A stretch of DNA of 64,000 nt from the NCBI RefSeq assembly GCF_017254865.1, contig NZ_JAFKCV010000007.1:62001-126000 (forward strand). Reading direction: 5' to 3'. Under the pieces are notes generated by a model. It saw only the letters and a program-made list of their open reading frames with translations, made no database searches and was not told the origin of the DNA. Numbering within the stretch: position 1 is the stretch's first letter; every line of letters begins with the position of its first letter. This stretch comes from Bowmanella dokdonensis (GTDB taxonomy: Bacteria > Pseudomonadota > Gammaproteobacteria > Enterobacterales > Alteromonadaceae). A program made the position numbers and the translations under genes. Shown here one piece after another: positions 1-10,400 of the stretch.

Positions 1-1
1 C

Positions 2-1090
2 CCGGATGACGGCGAACGCCATGAACAGGACTGGCAGGAGGAATTGGAAAAGGCCCTTTTTACCAGCGCCAGACGAAGGCTGGAGGCCGATGTGCCGGTG
101 GGGGTATTGTTGTCCGGCGGACTGGATTCTTCGCTGGTGGTGGGCCTGCTCAGTGAGTTGGGGCAGAAGCAGATCCATACCTTTTCCATCGGCTTTGACA
201 ATGTGGCCGAGCAGGAGGGAAACGAGTTCCGTTACTCCGATATCATCGCCGAGCATTACGATACCCGACATCAGAAAATCTTTGCCGAGCATAGCGAGTT
301 ACTTGCACAATTGCGTCCTTGTATCAGAGCCATGTCCGAACCCATGGTCAGCCATGACGTGATAGGTTTCTATCTGTTGTCCAGGGAAGTCAGCAAGCAT
401 GTCAAGGTGGTGCAGAGCGGGCAGGGAGCGGATGAAGTCTTCGCCGGCTATCACTGGTACCCGCCTATGTTGGAGGCCAGTGACGAGAAAGCCTTTCAGG
501 TATATGCGGATGCCTATTTCTCCTGGGACTTCGAACAACTGTCCAAAGCCCTGGCGCCCAGATACCGCGAACATAACCTTGCCCTGCAATATGTTCAGGA
601 TTATTTCAAACTCTGTCCCGCCAAATTGCCCGTGGACAAAGCGTTGCTGCTGGATACGGCGGTAATGCTGGTGGATGATCCGGTCAAGCGGGTGGACAAT
701 ATGACCATGGCTTTTGGTCTGGAGGCCAGGGTGCCGTTTCTGGACCACGAACTGGTGGAACTGGCTTTTCGCATACCCCATCGGCTCAAGATGAAGGACG
801 GCGGCAAATACCTGTTGAAACAGGTGGCCAGGCAGATTATCCCTAATCAGGTCATCGATCGGCCAAAAGGTTATTTCCCGGTGCCAGCCCTGCGTCAGAT
901 GCAGGGAGAGTACCTGGATTTGGCCAGGGAGGTTTTCAGCCGGCAAGTAGCCAGGGAACGTGATATTTTCGAGATGAACTATATCGATCAGATGCTGGCC
1001 CGGCCGCAGGATTTTACCGGCCCCTTTGGTTCCAAACTCTGGCAGGTAACCCTGCTGGAGTTGTGGCTCCAGGAGCATAATATAGGTTGA
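2..1090 (+). CDS. Asparagine-synthase-family amidotransferase, probably N-acetylglutaminylglutamine amidotransferase (5' truncated)
   Basis: The reading frame is open from base 2, so the N-terminal glutaminase half lies outside the window; 362 residues are visible. The ATP-pyrophosphatase loop SGGLDSS is seen near the start, followed by the synthetase domain (MSEPMVSHD, QSGQGADEVFAGYHWYPP, FGLEARVPFLDHELVELA). Asparagine synthases of this family move ammonia from glutamine to an adenylated carboxylate. The GADEVFAGYHWYPP block and the C-terminal KLWQVTLLELWLQ resemble, from memory, the amidotransferase that makes the osmoprotectant N-acetylglutaminylglutamine amide. The usual acetyltransferase/ligase partner is not downstream, where the convergent cyoD ends 15 bases away, so it would have to be upstream. 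A generic AsnB-type enzyme is the alternative. Confidence 0.75.
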   Translation, partial: PDDGERHEQDWQEELEKALFTSARRRLEADVPVGVLLSGGLDSSLVVGLLSELGQKQIHTFSIGFDNVAEQEGNEFRYSDIIAEHYDTRHQKIFAEHSELLAQLRPCIRAMSEPMVSHDVIGFYLLSREVSKHVKVVQSGQGADEVFAGYHWYPPMLEASDEKAFQVYADAYFSWDFEQLSKALAPRYREHNLALQYVQDYFKLCPAKLPVDKALLLDTAVMLVDDPVKRVDNMTMAFGLEARVPFLDHELVELAFRIPHRLKMKDGGKYLLKQVARQIIPNQVIDRPKGYFPVPALRQMQGEYLDLAREVFSRQVARERDIFEMNYIDQMLARPQDFTGPFGSKLWQVTLLELWLQEHNIG

Positions 1091-1105
1091 AGAGGCAGGG
1101 GGCGT

Positions 1106-1417
1106 TTAATGTCCCATCATGCGATCGGTCAAATCCCACATGATCCACAGGCTGCCGCCGACCATCAGGCCGATTAACAGGAGGGTGAAGACAAGCAGCC
1201 AGAATCGCTCTTTAGCCTCAGACAGGCGAAGATGCAGAAAATAACGCAGATGCACGAGGACCTGCAGTACGGCGCAGATACCTATAGTGGCCATTGTGGG
1301 GAACCGATCCAGCCATTGATAATGGACGCATGCGAAAGGCACCAGACTCAACAGCAACGCCAGTACAAAGCCCAGCAAATAGCCACGGAGTCGTTCTTGT
1401 TGAGCCGGCGCCATCAT
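1106..1417 (-). CDS. cyoD: Cytochrome o ubiquinol oxidase subunit IV
   Basis: This is the small accessory subunit of the bo3-type quinol oxidase, about 103 residues with three predicted membrane helices and the family block FPTMATIGICAVLQVLVHLRYF. The frame stays open upstream, but I start it at the ATGATG that overlaps the cyoC stop codon (ATGA). This gives a normal CyoD length, and the upstream residues look like read-through of the cyoC antisense frame. It is the last gene of cyoABCD; no protoheme farnesyltransferase (cyoE) follows, although a UbiA-type heme O synthase lies at 21.7-22.6 kb. Confidence 0.9.
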   Translation of the reverse strand: MMAPAQQERLRGYLLGFVLALLLSLVPFACVHYQWLDRFPTMATIGICAVLQVLVHLRYFLHLRLSEAKERFWLLVFTLLLIGLMVGGSLWIMWDLTDRMMGH

Positions 1418-2022
1418 GGCATGGCTCCAGGTAGATAGACCGCAGAAATAATCACTATCCAGACTACGTCCAGAAGATGCCAGTAGCTGCCCAGACGCTG
1501 CAGGCGTGAAGCGACTTCGGCGTCCAGACCCCGCAGCAGCAGTTGGCAGATCATGAACAGCCCCCAGAGCATTCCCAGACACACATGCAGACCATGGGTG
1601 CCAACCAGTACAAAGAAAGCGGACAGAAAGCCGCTACGGGAAGGGCCAGCGTCCTGCTCCAGCAGGTGGCGCAGCTCCTGCAGTTCCAGATAGAGAAAAC
1701 CGCCGCCGCACACTAATGTCATCCCCAGCCAGAGAATTAGCGGATAACGGACTTTGCCGGATTGCCAGAACAGGGAGGCTATACCCATGGTCAGGGTAGA
1801 GGTCAGCAGCAGCAGGGTTTCCAGCAAGGGGCGCCTGAGTTCCAGCAATTCCTCCGCCGATGGACCGCCAGCCACCCGGTCAGCCATTACCCCGTAGGTG
1901 GCAAACAACAGGGCGAAGATAACCAGATCGCTCATGAGGAACAGCCAGAAGCCAAGCTCCCGCTCAGCAAGTCGGCTCGGCAGTTCTGGTGAGGGGCGGG
2001 GCGAGCGGATAATATCAGTCAA
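1414..2022 (-). CDS. cyoC: Cytochrome o ubiquinol oxidase subunit III
   Basis: A 202-residue membrane protein with five predicted helices and the subunit III signatures ELGFWLFLMSDLVIFALLFATY near the N-terminus and GTHGLHVCLGMLW in the middle. It is a heme-free subunit that stabilises subunit I. The start is a TTG overlapping the end of cyoB by eight bases, with a GGAG about eight bases upstream; no ATG is available before the conserved first helix, so the unusual start is likely real. It is translationally coupled to cyoB before it and cyoD after it. Confidence 0.92.
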   Translation of the reverse strand: MTDIIRSPRPSPELPSRLAERELGFWLFLMSDLVIFALLFATYGVMADRVAGGPSAEELLELRRPLLETLLLLTSTLTMGIASLFWQSGKVRYPLILWLGMTLVCGGGFLYLELQELRHLLEQDAGPSRSGFLSAFFVLVGTHGLHVCLGMLWGLFMICQLLLRGLDAEVASRLQRLGSYWHLLDVVWIVIISAVYLPGAMP

Positions 2023-4042
2023 CTTTATTCTCCCACCTGAAGCCTTCGTTCAGCGCGTGATGTCCGGCGAGCTTCTGCAACTGCTGGTGACGTTTTCTGT
2101 CGTACTGATATAAGTTTTCGGCGGAAATCCGTTTCTCACTGTCCCGCTGGAAGCTTCGCCTGGCCAGACATCCCGCACTCCCAAGCAGGGTAAGAATGGC
2201 CAGCCACCACAGATGCCAGACCAATGCAAAGCCCAGCCAGAAAGACAACACGCCCAGCACAAAAGGCAGACCATTGTTGCGTGGTAGTTCGATGTCCTGA
2301 TAATCCTTCCTGGCTGGCAGAGGGTATGCGTGTCCTTTGCCCTTTTCGGCGGCAAAAGGATCCCGTTCATCTACATTGGGTATGACGGAGAAATTCCACT
2401 CCGGTGGCGGGGAGGCGATGGTCCACTCCAGCGTGCGGGCATCCCAGGGATCGCCTGTCCGGTCAGCCAGGGTCCGGCGTCGCCTGATACTGACAATGAG
2501 TTGAATCAACTGACACAGAGCGCCCAACAGGATGATCAGCGCACCTGCGCCGGCAACAATTAATAGAGGCTGCCACTCCGGCTGGTCGTATTGCTGCAGG
2601 CGACGGGGCATGCCCATCAACCCCAACAGATACAAAGGCATAAATGCCAGGTAAAAGCCCACCAGCCAACCATAGAAGCCCAGCCGTCCCCAATATTCAT
2701 CTAGCCGGAAGCCGGTGGCCTTGGGAAACCAGTAAGTGTATCCGGCCATCATGCCGAACAGGGTGCCGGGTATCAGCATGTTATGGAAATGGGCCACCAG
2801 AAAGGCGGAGTTATGGACAACATAATCGAAAGGCGGAATGGCCAGCAGCACACCGCTTACTCCGCCCAGGACAAAAGTCATGATAAAGGCCAGGGCATAG
2901 AGCATGGGCACGCTGAAACGGATACGGCCCCGGTACAGGGTGAAGATCCAGTCATAGATTTTAACGCCGGTGGGCACGGCAATGACCATGGTCATGATAC
3001 CGAAGAAAGCGTTTACCGATGCGCTGGAGCCCATGGTAAAGAAATGATGCAGCCAGACGGTAAAACTGAGCAGGGTGATCACTACAGTGGCGTAAACCAA
3101 GGAGCGATAACCAAACAAGGTCTTGCTGCTGAAGGTGGCGATGACTTCGGAAAAGACCCCGAAAGCAGGCAGGATCAGGATATAGACCTCAGGATGGCCC
3201 CAGAGCCAGAACAGATTGACGTAATGCATCATGTTGCCGCCCAGATCATTGGTGAAAAAATGCATGTCCAAAGTGCGGTCCAGAGCCAGCAGCAGGGTGG
3301 CGACGCTCAGGGAGGGAAAGGCGAAAATGATCAGAATGCTGGAGCAGGCGGTCGTCCAGACAAACAGGGGCAGACGCATCCAGCCCATGCCTGGGCAACG
3401 CCGTTTGGTGATGGTGACAAGGAAGTTGATCCCCGACAAGGTGGTGCTGATGCTGGACAGGGCCAGTGCCCAGATCCAGTAATCCACGCCAGTGCCGGGA
3501 CTGAAGTCGATGCCCGTGTATGGCGGATATCCTGACCAGCCACCCGTTGAGAATCGTCCCAATAACAACGACATAATCACCAGACCCGCTCCTGAAGCCG
3601 TCAGCCAGAGACTGACTGCATTAAGCCAGGGAAAGGCCATGTCCCGTGCGCCTATCTGCAGCGGCAGTACCTTATTGATAAGGCCGGTGATGAAAGGCAT
3701 GAGGACAAAAAAGATCATGACGGTGCCGTGGGTACTGAACAACTGATGAAAATGCTCGGCGTCCACAAAACCCGGATTATTCAGTGCCACCGCTTGCTGC
3801 GCTCTCATCAGCATCGCTTCGAGCAGGGCTCTCAACATCATCACAAAGGCGATGATAATGTACATAATGCCAATGCGTTTATGGCTCAGGCTGGTTAGCC
3901 ATTCACGCCACAGATAGCCCCACTTCCCCGTCCAGGTAAGGTACGCCACCGTCATGACAATCAGGCTCAGAACCAGCACTGCTGCAAAGGTGACAATAGC
4001 GCCGTAGGTCGGCAGCGCCTCCCAGCTCAGGCGGCCGGTCAT
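2015..4042 (-). CDS. cyoB: Cytochrome o ubiquinol oxidase subunit I
   Basis: This is the catalytic, proton-pumping subunit of a bo3-type terminal oxidase (675 residues, close to the E. coli length). It shows the A1-type heme-copper oxidase features: GARDMAFPWLNAVS at the D-channel entrance, GHPEVYILILPAFG with the D-channel glutamate and the CuB histidine/tyrosine pair, SVNAFFGIMTMVIAVPTGVK with the K-channel lysine, and VAHFHNMLIPG with heme ligands. The extra C-terminal segment typical of CyoB is present. ATG overlaps the cyoA stop (ATGA). The enzyme oxidises ubiquinol and reduces oxygen to water. Confidence 0.96.
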   Translation of the reverse strand: MTGRLSWEALPTYGAIVTFAAVLVLSLIVMTVAYLTWTGKWGYLWREWLTSLSHKRIGIMYIIIAFVMMLRALLEAMLMRAQQAVALNNPGFVDAEHFHQLFSTHGTVMIFFVLMPFITGLINKVLPLQIGARDMAFPWLNAVSLWLTASGAGLVIMSLLLGRFSTGGWSGYPPYTGIDFSPGTGVDYWIWALALSSISTTLSGINFLVTITKRRCPGMGWMRLPLFVWTTACSSILIIFAFPSLSVATLLLALDRTLDMHFFTNDLGGNMMHYVNLFWLWGHPEVYILILPAFGVFSEVIATFSSKTLFGYRSLVYATVVITLLSFTVWLHHFFTMGSSASVNAFFGIMTMVIAVPTGVKIYDWIFTLYRGRIRFSVPMLYALAFIMTFVLGGVSGVLLAIPPFDYVVHNSAFLVAHFHNMLIPGTLFGMMAGYTYWFPKATGFRLDEYWGRLGFYGWLVGFYLAFMPLYLLGLMGMPRRLQQYDQPEWQPLLIVAGAGALIILLGALCQLIQLIVSIRRRRTLADRTGDPWDARTLEWTIASPPPEWNFSVIPNVDERDPFAAEKGKGHAYPLPARKDYQDIELPRNNGLPFVLGVLSFWLGFALVWHLWWLAILTLLGSAGCLARRSFQRDSEKRISAENLYQYDRKRHQQLQKLAGHHALNEGFRWENKVD

Positions 4043-4899
4043 GGTTGCCCCTCCCTGGATTGCGGGACGACCACTTCCTGTTGATAGCGGCTGATGACCT
4101 GCCCGAACAATCCGGGTTGTACCTGATGATACTGATGTCGGGTCGATCCGGATGAGGGCAGGGCCAACTGCCGGTAGCGGACATTGGTCAGAGGTGGCGA
4201 GCCCTCTTGCACACTCCCCTGCCAGTCCTGGAACTCACTTTCCTCCACCACCTTGACATTGAAGTGTTGGCTGGAAAATCCCCGCCCGCTGAACTGGGTA
4301 TTACGCCCCCATAGGCTGGCTGGTTTTGTCGCTTTCAGGTTAAGTTCCGTGCGCATGCCGGCCATGGCAAAGATCTGGCTGCCCAATCCCGGAATAAAAA
4401 AGGCATTCATCACGGTATCCGAAGTAATCAAAAAGCGCACCGGCACGTCGACCGGCAGGACCAGTTCATTGACAGTGGCAATGTCGGCGTCCGGATAGAT
4501 AAACAGCCATTTCCAATCCAGCGCAATGACCTGGATCTCAAGGGGATTGCGGCCCAGGGCCTTGTAGGGATCCAGTGAGTGTGTCCTGGTCCACTGCAGG
4601 AAACCAATTACCAGTACAATCAGAGCCGGCACCAGCCAGATGACCAGCTCTATCGGCAGGGAGTAAGACCAGTCGGGGCGAAAGCGACTGGCTCTGTTAC
4701 TTGCGCGGTAACGCCAGGCAAAGCAGATTGTCAGGATGAATACCGGTACCACCACGATCAGCATAATCAGGACGGCGCTGATTAATAACTCGTATTGTCC
4801 CTCGGCTACCGGACCGTTGGGATTGAGTATGGGAATCTGTGCACTGGCAGGACAAATGATCCCTGCAAGGCTGAAGAACAGCAAGCCGTTTCTGTTCAT
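4039..4899 (-). CDS. cyoA: Cytochrome o ubiquinol oxidase subunit II
   Basis: 286 residues: an N-terminal signal segment, two membrane helices (about 35-60 and 80-105) and a periplasmic cupredoxin domain. The domain lacks the CuA ligand pattern CxxxC seen in subunit II of cytochrome c oxidases; the equivalent region reads FAMAGMRTELNLKATKP. This marks it as a quinol oxidase subunit. The start has a GGAAGG ribosome site six bases upstream. First gene of the cyoABCD operon, whose four genes all overlap. No strong lipobox cysteine is seen, unlike E. coli CyoA. Confidence 0.95.
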   Translation of the reverse strand: MNRNGLLFFSLAGIICPASAQIPILNPNGPVAEGQYELLISAVLIMLIVVVPVFILTICFAWRYRASNRASRFRPDWSYSLPIELVIWLVPALIVLVIGFLQWTRTHSLDPYKALGRNPLEIQVIALDWKWLFIYPDADIATVNELVLPVDVPVRFLITSDTVMNAFFIPGLGSQIFAMAGMRTELNLKATKPASLWGRNTQFSGRGFSSQHFNVKVVEESEFQDWQGSVQEGSPPLTNVRYRQLALPSSGSTRHQYHQVQPGLFGQVISRYQQEVVVPQSREGQP

Positions 4900-4943
4900 T
4901 GATCCTTCCTGTTTTGTTATTGCTCCTTTGGCCGCTGGTAAAG

Positions 4944-4966
4944 CAAAAACGGCCCGATGGGCCGTT
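4944..4966 (-). terminator. Rho-independent terminator of the DUF2383-like gene
   Basis: Seven-base perfect stem ACGGCCC/GGGCCGT (4949-4965) with a three-base loop, followed on the minus strand by a run of Ts (AAAAA on the plus strand at 4945-4949). It lies 28 bases past the stop codon of the gene at 4994-5443 and in front of cyoA, so it insulates the oxidase operon from upstream transcription. Confidence 0.8.
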
Positions 4967-4993
4967 GGCTGCTTGCAGGCAGGGTCTTACATT

Positions 4994-5443
4994 TCATGAA
5001 CTGGACTTTTGCAATGACCTCATCTCGTCATGGCATTGCTGCATGGTCTGCAGAGACTGCCGCAACGCCGTCTCCACGGCCGGAGGCTGCTCCTTGTCCA
5101 GAGCCGTTTTGATTTCTTCCAACGTCTTGTCTTCTACTTCCTCCAACTGATCGATGTAGGTGTGGTTTTTGTCGGAAGACATTGAGCCGATGACCTCAGT
5201 GTAGACTTTGCGGGCTTCTACGGCGAAGGATGAACCGGTCTCCTTTTCCCCCTGTTTGCCGCGGAGGAAGGGTTGCAGGCGTTCTCTGGTCAGCTTTCGC
5301 GCAGCAATCATACGGTCAAAGAATTGCGCAACACTGCCATCCTTGACCTTTTCTTTCGCTTCAGAATAAAAATCAATACCGCTGTTGAGAACCTGAACAA
5401 TATCGCTGACATGATGACTTTGGGTAGTGCCGGGATTTTCCAT
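4994..5443 (-). CDS. PA2169-like four-helix-bundle (DUF2383-type) protein
   Basis: 149 residues, largely helical and charged, beginning MENPGTTQSHHVSDIVQVLNSG. The IVQVLNSGIDFYSEAKEKV opening and the regular spacing of helices match the ferritin-like PA2169 family of about 150 residues. The start is chosen at the ATG preceded by AAAGGAG; the open frame extends 40 codons further upstream without a good site. Its function is not known; members are often linked to stress conditions. Transcribed alone, with its own terminator. Confidence 0.72.
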   Translation of the reverse strand: MENPGTTQSHHVSDIVQVLNSGIDFYSEAKEKVKDGSVAQFFDRMIAARKLTRERLQPFLRGKQGEKETGSSFAVEARKVYTEVIGSMSSDKNHTYIDQLEEVEDKTLEEIKTALDKEQPPAVETALRQSLQTMQQCHDEMRSLQKSSS

Positions 5444-5749
5444 CTTGGATGCTCCTTTCTGGTATAAAAAAGTACGGCCGACTCTGCGGCGGTCTGCAGA
5501 CAGTCTGAGACTGCAAAAGAACCGATGCAGTATGCAGACCAGTTTGGACTGATGAGATACCAACTTCTAATCCTCTGACAAATAAGGTTTTTTTCCTTTG
5601 TCGGCAATGGTTGGCACCTCCGACTGGCCTTGGTCAGGCAGATTTACCCGATCCCCATGTAGTTTTTTACGTCTGGGAGACAACCGGTTGGCAAATTCCC
5701 GGTAAAGGCTCTAGTTTTACAACTGTCTGAAAATTAAAGGGTAAAAATA
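5444..5749. other. Intergenic region between divergent genes, no gene seen
   Basis: About 306 bases between the DUF2383-like gene and the amidohydrolase, which diverge here. It must carry both promoters. It has T-rich stretches (for example GGTTTTTTTCC near 5586-5596) but no convincing sigma-70 pair, operator or small ORF could be assigned by eye. Confidence 0.5.
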
Positions 5750-7429
5750 ATGGACATCGATTTGAGGGGCTGGGGCTGCCGGGGTTTGTCTGTGCTTGTC
5801 CTGGGCTTGCTACTGACGGCTTGCGGACAGAAACCGGCAGAGCAGGCAGATCTGATTATCCACCAGGCCAGAATCTGGACAGCTAATCCCCAACAGCCCT
5901 GGGCTGAGGCCCTGGCCGTCCGCGGTGAACAGATTCTTGCGGTTGGCACCAACGAGGAAATACTGGTCTATCAGGGCGGGCAAACCCGGATGATCAGTGT
6001 GCCACAGGGCATGGTGATCCCCGGCTTTATTGACAGCCATGTGCACTTCCTGACCGGCGGCTTCGGTTTGTCCTCGGTGCAACTCCGTGACGCTAAAAGC
6101 CCGGAAGAGTTCATCCGGCGAATCGCCGACTACGCCCGGACCCTTGAGCCAGGCGAGTGGATTCTAAACGGTGACTGGGATCATGAAAACTGGGGCGGAC
6201 AGTTACCCAGCCGAGAATGGATAGATGAGGTCACCGCGGATAATCCTGTGCTCATCAATCGGCTGGATGGTCATATGGTCCTGGCCAACTCCAGGGCCCT
6301 GGAACTGGCTGCCATCGACCGTGCGACCCCTGAAGTGGAGGGCGGCGAGATTGTCCGGGATGACACGGGCAATCCCACCGGCGTGCTTAAAGATAACGCC
6401 ATGCAACTGGTGTACGGGGTAGTGCCGGAGCCGACCGGTGATATGCGGGACCGGGCCCTGCAGGCCGCCAGTGATTATGTGGCCTCGGAGGGCGTCACCA
6501 GCGTTCACGATATGGGCGACTGGCAGAGTCTGGACACCTACCGGCGAGCCCGGGAGAAGAACCAACTCAATACCCGTATCTATTCGGTAATGCCACTTGC
6601 CGACTGGCAGCGTCTGGCGGCCGAGGTGGCCGCGCAGGGCAGAGGTGATGAATGGTTGCGCATAGGCGGGTTAAAAGGCTTTATGGACGGCTCACTTGGC
6701 TCCCATACGGCGGCTTTTTTCGAACCCTACACCGACCAGCCCGACGACAGGGGCTTCTTCATCAACCCGCCCGAGCGGATGCGTGAGTGGGCTTTGGCGG
6801 CGGATAAAGCCGGCTTGCACCTGATGATTCATGCCATCGGCGATCGGGCCATTCATAACCTGCTGAATATCTATCAGGAGATTGACCGGCATCAGGGCCC
6901 GGCGGACAGGCGCTTTCGCGTTGAGCATGCCCAGCATATTGCCCCGGATGATATTCCGCGTTTTGCTGAGCTGGAGATCATTGCCAGTATGCAGCCTTAT
7001 CATGCCATTGATGACGGTCGCTGGGCCGACAGGGTCATCGGGCAGGAGCGGGCCAACACCACCTATGCGTTTGCGGACTTAATGAATAGCGATGCCCGGG
7101 TGGCTTTTGGCAGCGACTGGTTTGTGGCACCCGCTTCCCCCCTGATGGGTATTTACGCTGCCGTTACCCGCCGGACCCTGGACGGGGCTAATCCGGACGG
7201 CTGGGTGCCCGGGCAGAAGATCACCGTAGAGCAGGCCTTGACCGCTTACACCCTCAATGCCGCCTATGCGTCGTTTGAGGAGAATATCAAGGGATCGCTG
7301 GTGCCTGGTAAGCTAGCCGATCTGGTGATTCTGAGTGAGGATTTGACCCGTATCCCGGTTGAGAAAATCGCCGATACCCGGGTGTTACATACCCTGGTTG
7401 GAGGTAAAACCGCCTATCAGCGGGAATAG
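5750..7429 (+). CDS. Exported lipoprotein amidohydrolase, YtcJ-like (Amidohydro_3)
   Basis: 559 residues. The N-terminus has a lipoprotein signal (hydrophobic stretch then LLTACG, lipid cysteine about residue 25). The mature part is a metal-dependent amidohydrolase: FIDSHVHFL with the first two metal histidines, HAIGDRAI and VEHAQHI with further histidines, and FGSDWF with the catalytic aspartate. It resembles the YtcJ/NfdA-type family that hydrolyses amides of small molecules; the substrate cannot be told. ATG follows AAAGGGTAAAA. It ends nine bases from the convergent stop of the giant membrane protein. Confidence 0.85.
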   Translation: MDIDLRGWGCRGLSVLVLGLLLTACGQKPAEQADLIIHQARIWTANPQQPWAEALAVRGEQILAVGTNEEILVYQGGQTRMISVPQGMVIPGFIDSHVHFLTGGFGLSSVQLRDAKSPEEFIRRIADYARTLEPGEWILNGDWDHENWGGQLPSREWIDEVTADNPVLINRLDGHMVLANSRALELAAIDRATPEVEGGEIVRDDTGNPTGVLKDNAMQLVYGVVPEPTGDMRDRALQAASDYVASEGVTSVHDMGDWQSLDTYRRAREKNQLNTRIYSVMPLADWQRLAAEVAAQGRGDEWLRIGGLKGFMDGSLGSHTAAFFEPYTDQPDDRGFFINPPERMREWALAADKAGLHLMIHAIGDRAIHNLLNIYQEIDRHQGPADRRFRVEHAQHIAPDDIPRFAELEIIASMQPYHAIDDGRWADRVIGQERANTTYAFADLMNSDARVAFGSDWFVAPASPLMGIYAAVTRRTLDGANPDGWVPGQKITVEQALTAYTLNAAYASFEENIKGSLVPGKLADLVILSEDLTRIPVEKIADTRVLHTLVGGKTAYQRE

Positions 7430-7438
7430 GTTACCGGG

Positions 7439-10400
7439 CTATTTCAAATGATTTTTGAAGGTCGAGGCACTGCCAAACAGATTACCCAGGGTGGTCAAAA
7501 GACCGGTGACGGCACCGGCAATCATTAACAGGGACTGACCGGAGGTGGCGGCCAGACCGACCACCAGCAGTAACACGATGGCGCCTATGGGTAGCTTGTA
7601 GTCCTGCCAAATGCCGGCTGCCCCCTGGCTTTCAAGAAGAGCCAGGGTTTCCTCGGTTTCTGCCGTAAGAATGAATCGGACCAGACTCTGATTGGTAATG
7701 CGCAACCTTTGTTGGTCCGGCATGGCCATGCCACTGAACACCAGTTTCTCCATCAGTTCCTGATTCAATGGGTTCAGGTTCTGGTCCATGGCGAGGTGGT
7801 AAAGGGCCAGCTTTTCCCTGTTCGAGCAGGTCTCCCACTTGAAGCGATACAGTGCATCTGCGTGCAGTAATATCCAGGTCAGGGTCAGGTTAGTCCGCTC
7901 GTCGTCCCTAAGCCAGATCGCCTCAGTTTGTGGCTGGGCCTCCGTCAGCGGTGGCAGCAGTTGGGCCAACTGTGGTAGGTCCCTGCACTCTGATTCAATC
8001 AGCCTCCTGTCCAGGCCGGCACTGAAATCGCCACTGGTCACCAGGTGAAAATCTATCAGGCACTCTGACCAGGACAGAAAGGCATCGGGTGCGCATTCCC
8101 CTTTACCTGGCTGACTGGACAGACGTGCCTTGGTCCGGATCATGTGCAGGCTGTTCGCTTCCATAAACAGTGTCAGCCGGGCAACAGTTTGTAACTGTAC
8201 CAGGGCTTTCAATTCAATTATAAGCGACAGTAACTGATGGCGGTGCGTCTCGTGACAGAGACTGGTTTCGATGTCCCAGAGGGCGACTTCTGCCGATTCG
8301 CTGATATTGATTTTCACATTGGGCAGCGTTACCTGGCCCGGATCTGCCCGGTGCAAGCTGGGTAGTTTGTTGCGCAAGTTATTAAATAATGCCTGCAGGC
8401 CGTCAGTCGCGTCTTCCTGAGTTTGCTGACTCAAGGCGTTGAGCACCGTCAGATCAGTTCCCCCTGTTTGATGGGGAGCCAGCTTCAGCAATAGTTTGTG
8501 TTGCGGTGCCTGAGGGGCGGGCCCGCTGGGAGCAATCTTCGCATTTTTCTGTGGCGGGGTGCTGCCGGTGTCCCGGACAACGCCTTGTAACGCCTTCAGG
8601 AGCCTGATGGTTGAAGGATGGTAGTAAAGCCTCAACAACAGGATCTTGTGGTAAAACAGATACCAGATGAGCAGCAAAGCCGGCAACAGCCAGAAATATC
8701 CCCAGTGCTGCCAATAAGGCTGCCTTTGGGCCTGCTGCAGCTTTTGCAAAGGCTGCTGCAAGGCTTCGCCCGGCGGTTGCTGGATCCACTTCCACAAAAA
8801 ATCTAGACCAAGCAAAGAGTTAAGTCGTGGATAGTCGGCAGAGTCGACCTCCGTCGGGTACTGCTCACAGGAGTAAGCGTTAATTGCGGCAGGTTGGCTA
8901 ATCCAGTGGGTCTGATCCGGCAACAAGCTGAAAGGATCCCGTCGCAAACCGGTAATGCTGTTGGGGAAATTGTTTAGTGCCACACTCTGCATCTCGGCCC
9001 GTTCCTGATTGACCGAGTTACAGTAGGTATTGCGATAATGTTCAAGCAGCACGCCCAGTGGCCGGGATTCCAACCACCAAAGCGCCAGACTTAACAGCAA
9101 AACACTTATCGCCGCCGGCCAGAAGACGGAACCTGTCCTTGGGGTTACCAAGGGCAGACTGATGCTTGATCGCCTGTGCCACAGAGCCAGACCTACCCCG
9201 ATAAGAGGGATTAATAGGATCAGCAGCATGATCAGCAGGTAGTCCGGGTGCAGGAAAGACTGATAGAGTCTGAGCCAGCTCCAGATCCAGGTGACGGCCA
9301 CCAGCAGCATTGACCCCAGCAGCAAGTCTGCCCGGAACTGGTGATGGTCCTTGTCCGCTAGAGGGGAGCCCCAGAGGCCTTGTGGCTTGCCGGCATACAG
9401 CCAGCGAAGCAATGCGAGCAGCAGATGAGCCATCAGCAACAGGCCCAGCAACAACAGGAAATGCGTGAACTTAAGGGCCTGGAGGCTTTCATAGGGGTAA
9501 AAGACCACCACTGCCCAGTCGGGTACCGGCGTGCTCAAGCCGAGGAAGCGACCTTCCTGACCATGATAGGTACCGTCAAAGCTGGCCTCCAATCGCGGCA
9601 TTGACTTGTCCAGCCCTGCCCGGAGCCAGGTTGTGATGTCAGTGGTTCCATCACCGGCCTGGAACAGGTTCTCGACCATGGCCCTGGCGGTATCAGTATG
9701 AAACAATACTCCCCCGTCATTGCGGTCCACCACCATAGTGACAAAATCCTGCAGTCCGGGGCGGCGCAGGCTGATACGGGGCAGCAATACATCGGCGGCA
9801 AGCACATAACTGTCCCTGACGCTCCGCGGTGCCGGATCCCCGTCGACAGGATTGAACTGTAATAAACGGGGTGTTTCTTCCAGGGGCATGGACAAGGTGG
9901 TGCCCCGGGTTCCCACGCCGATGTTAAGCAAGCGTTGGATAAACACATTGTCGAAGCGGCGCTCGGCGTAGCGGCTGCCATCTTCTGCTGTCCTGGCCAG
10001 TGACAGTGTCAGACCCTTGAAATCCCGAACCTGTTTAAAGTATTCCCGGTGCGACAGGTTGAAGTTGTTGGGCTGACCGTTGTCCTCAATAAAATACAGA
10101 CTGGGCAATTCCATCCGGCCGCTGTTGTCGATGACGAAGACATTTTTCAGGTATTCAAGGTGATGGGGGGCTGTTACATAACTGTCTGTCACACAGATCC
10201 TGCCCCCCGGTGCATCTACCACCTGGATGCTGTTGGCGTAGATGTCGGCCAGCTTTGTGCTTCTTGCAGTATAGGGATAGACATGCAGATAGAAACGGGA
10301 TTCATTATGTAGCAAGTTAGCCTGATGGTCCGGAGACACAGTGCCGAGCGGGGAAAGAGGTGGCGATTGTGGGGCCATCCATTGTTGGTACGCGGACAGC

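Noticed and set aside
2783-3535. Open frame antisense to cyoB (250 codons)
   Set aside because: Overlaps the strongly conserved CyoB sequence on the other strand and has a repetitive Gly/Asp/His composition.
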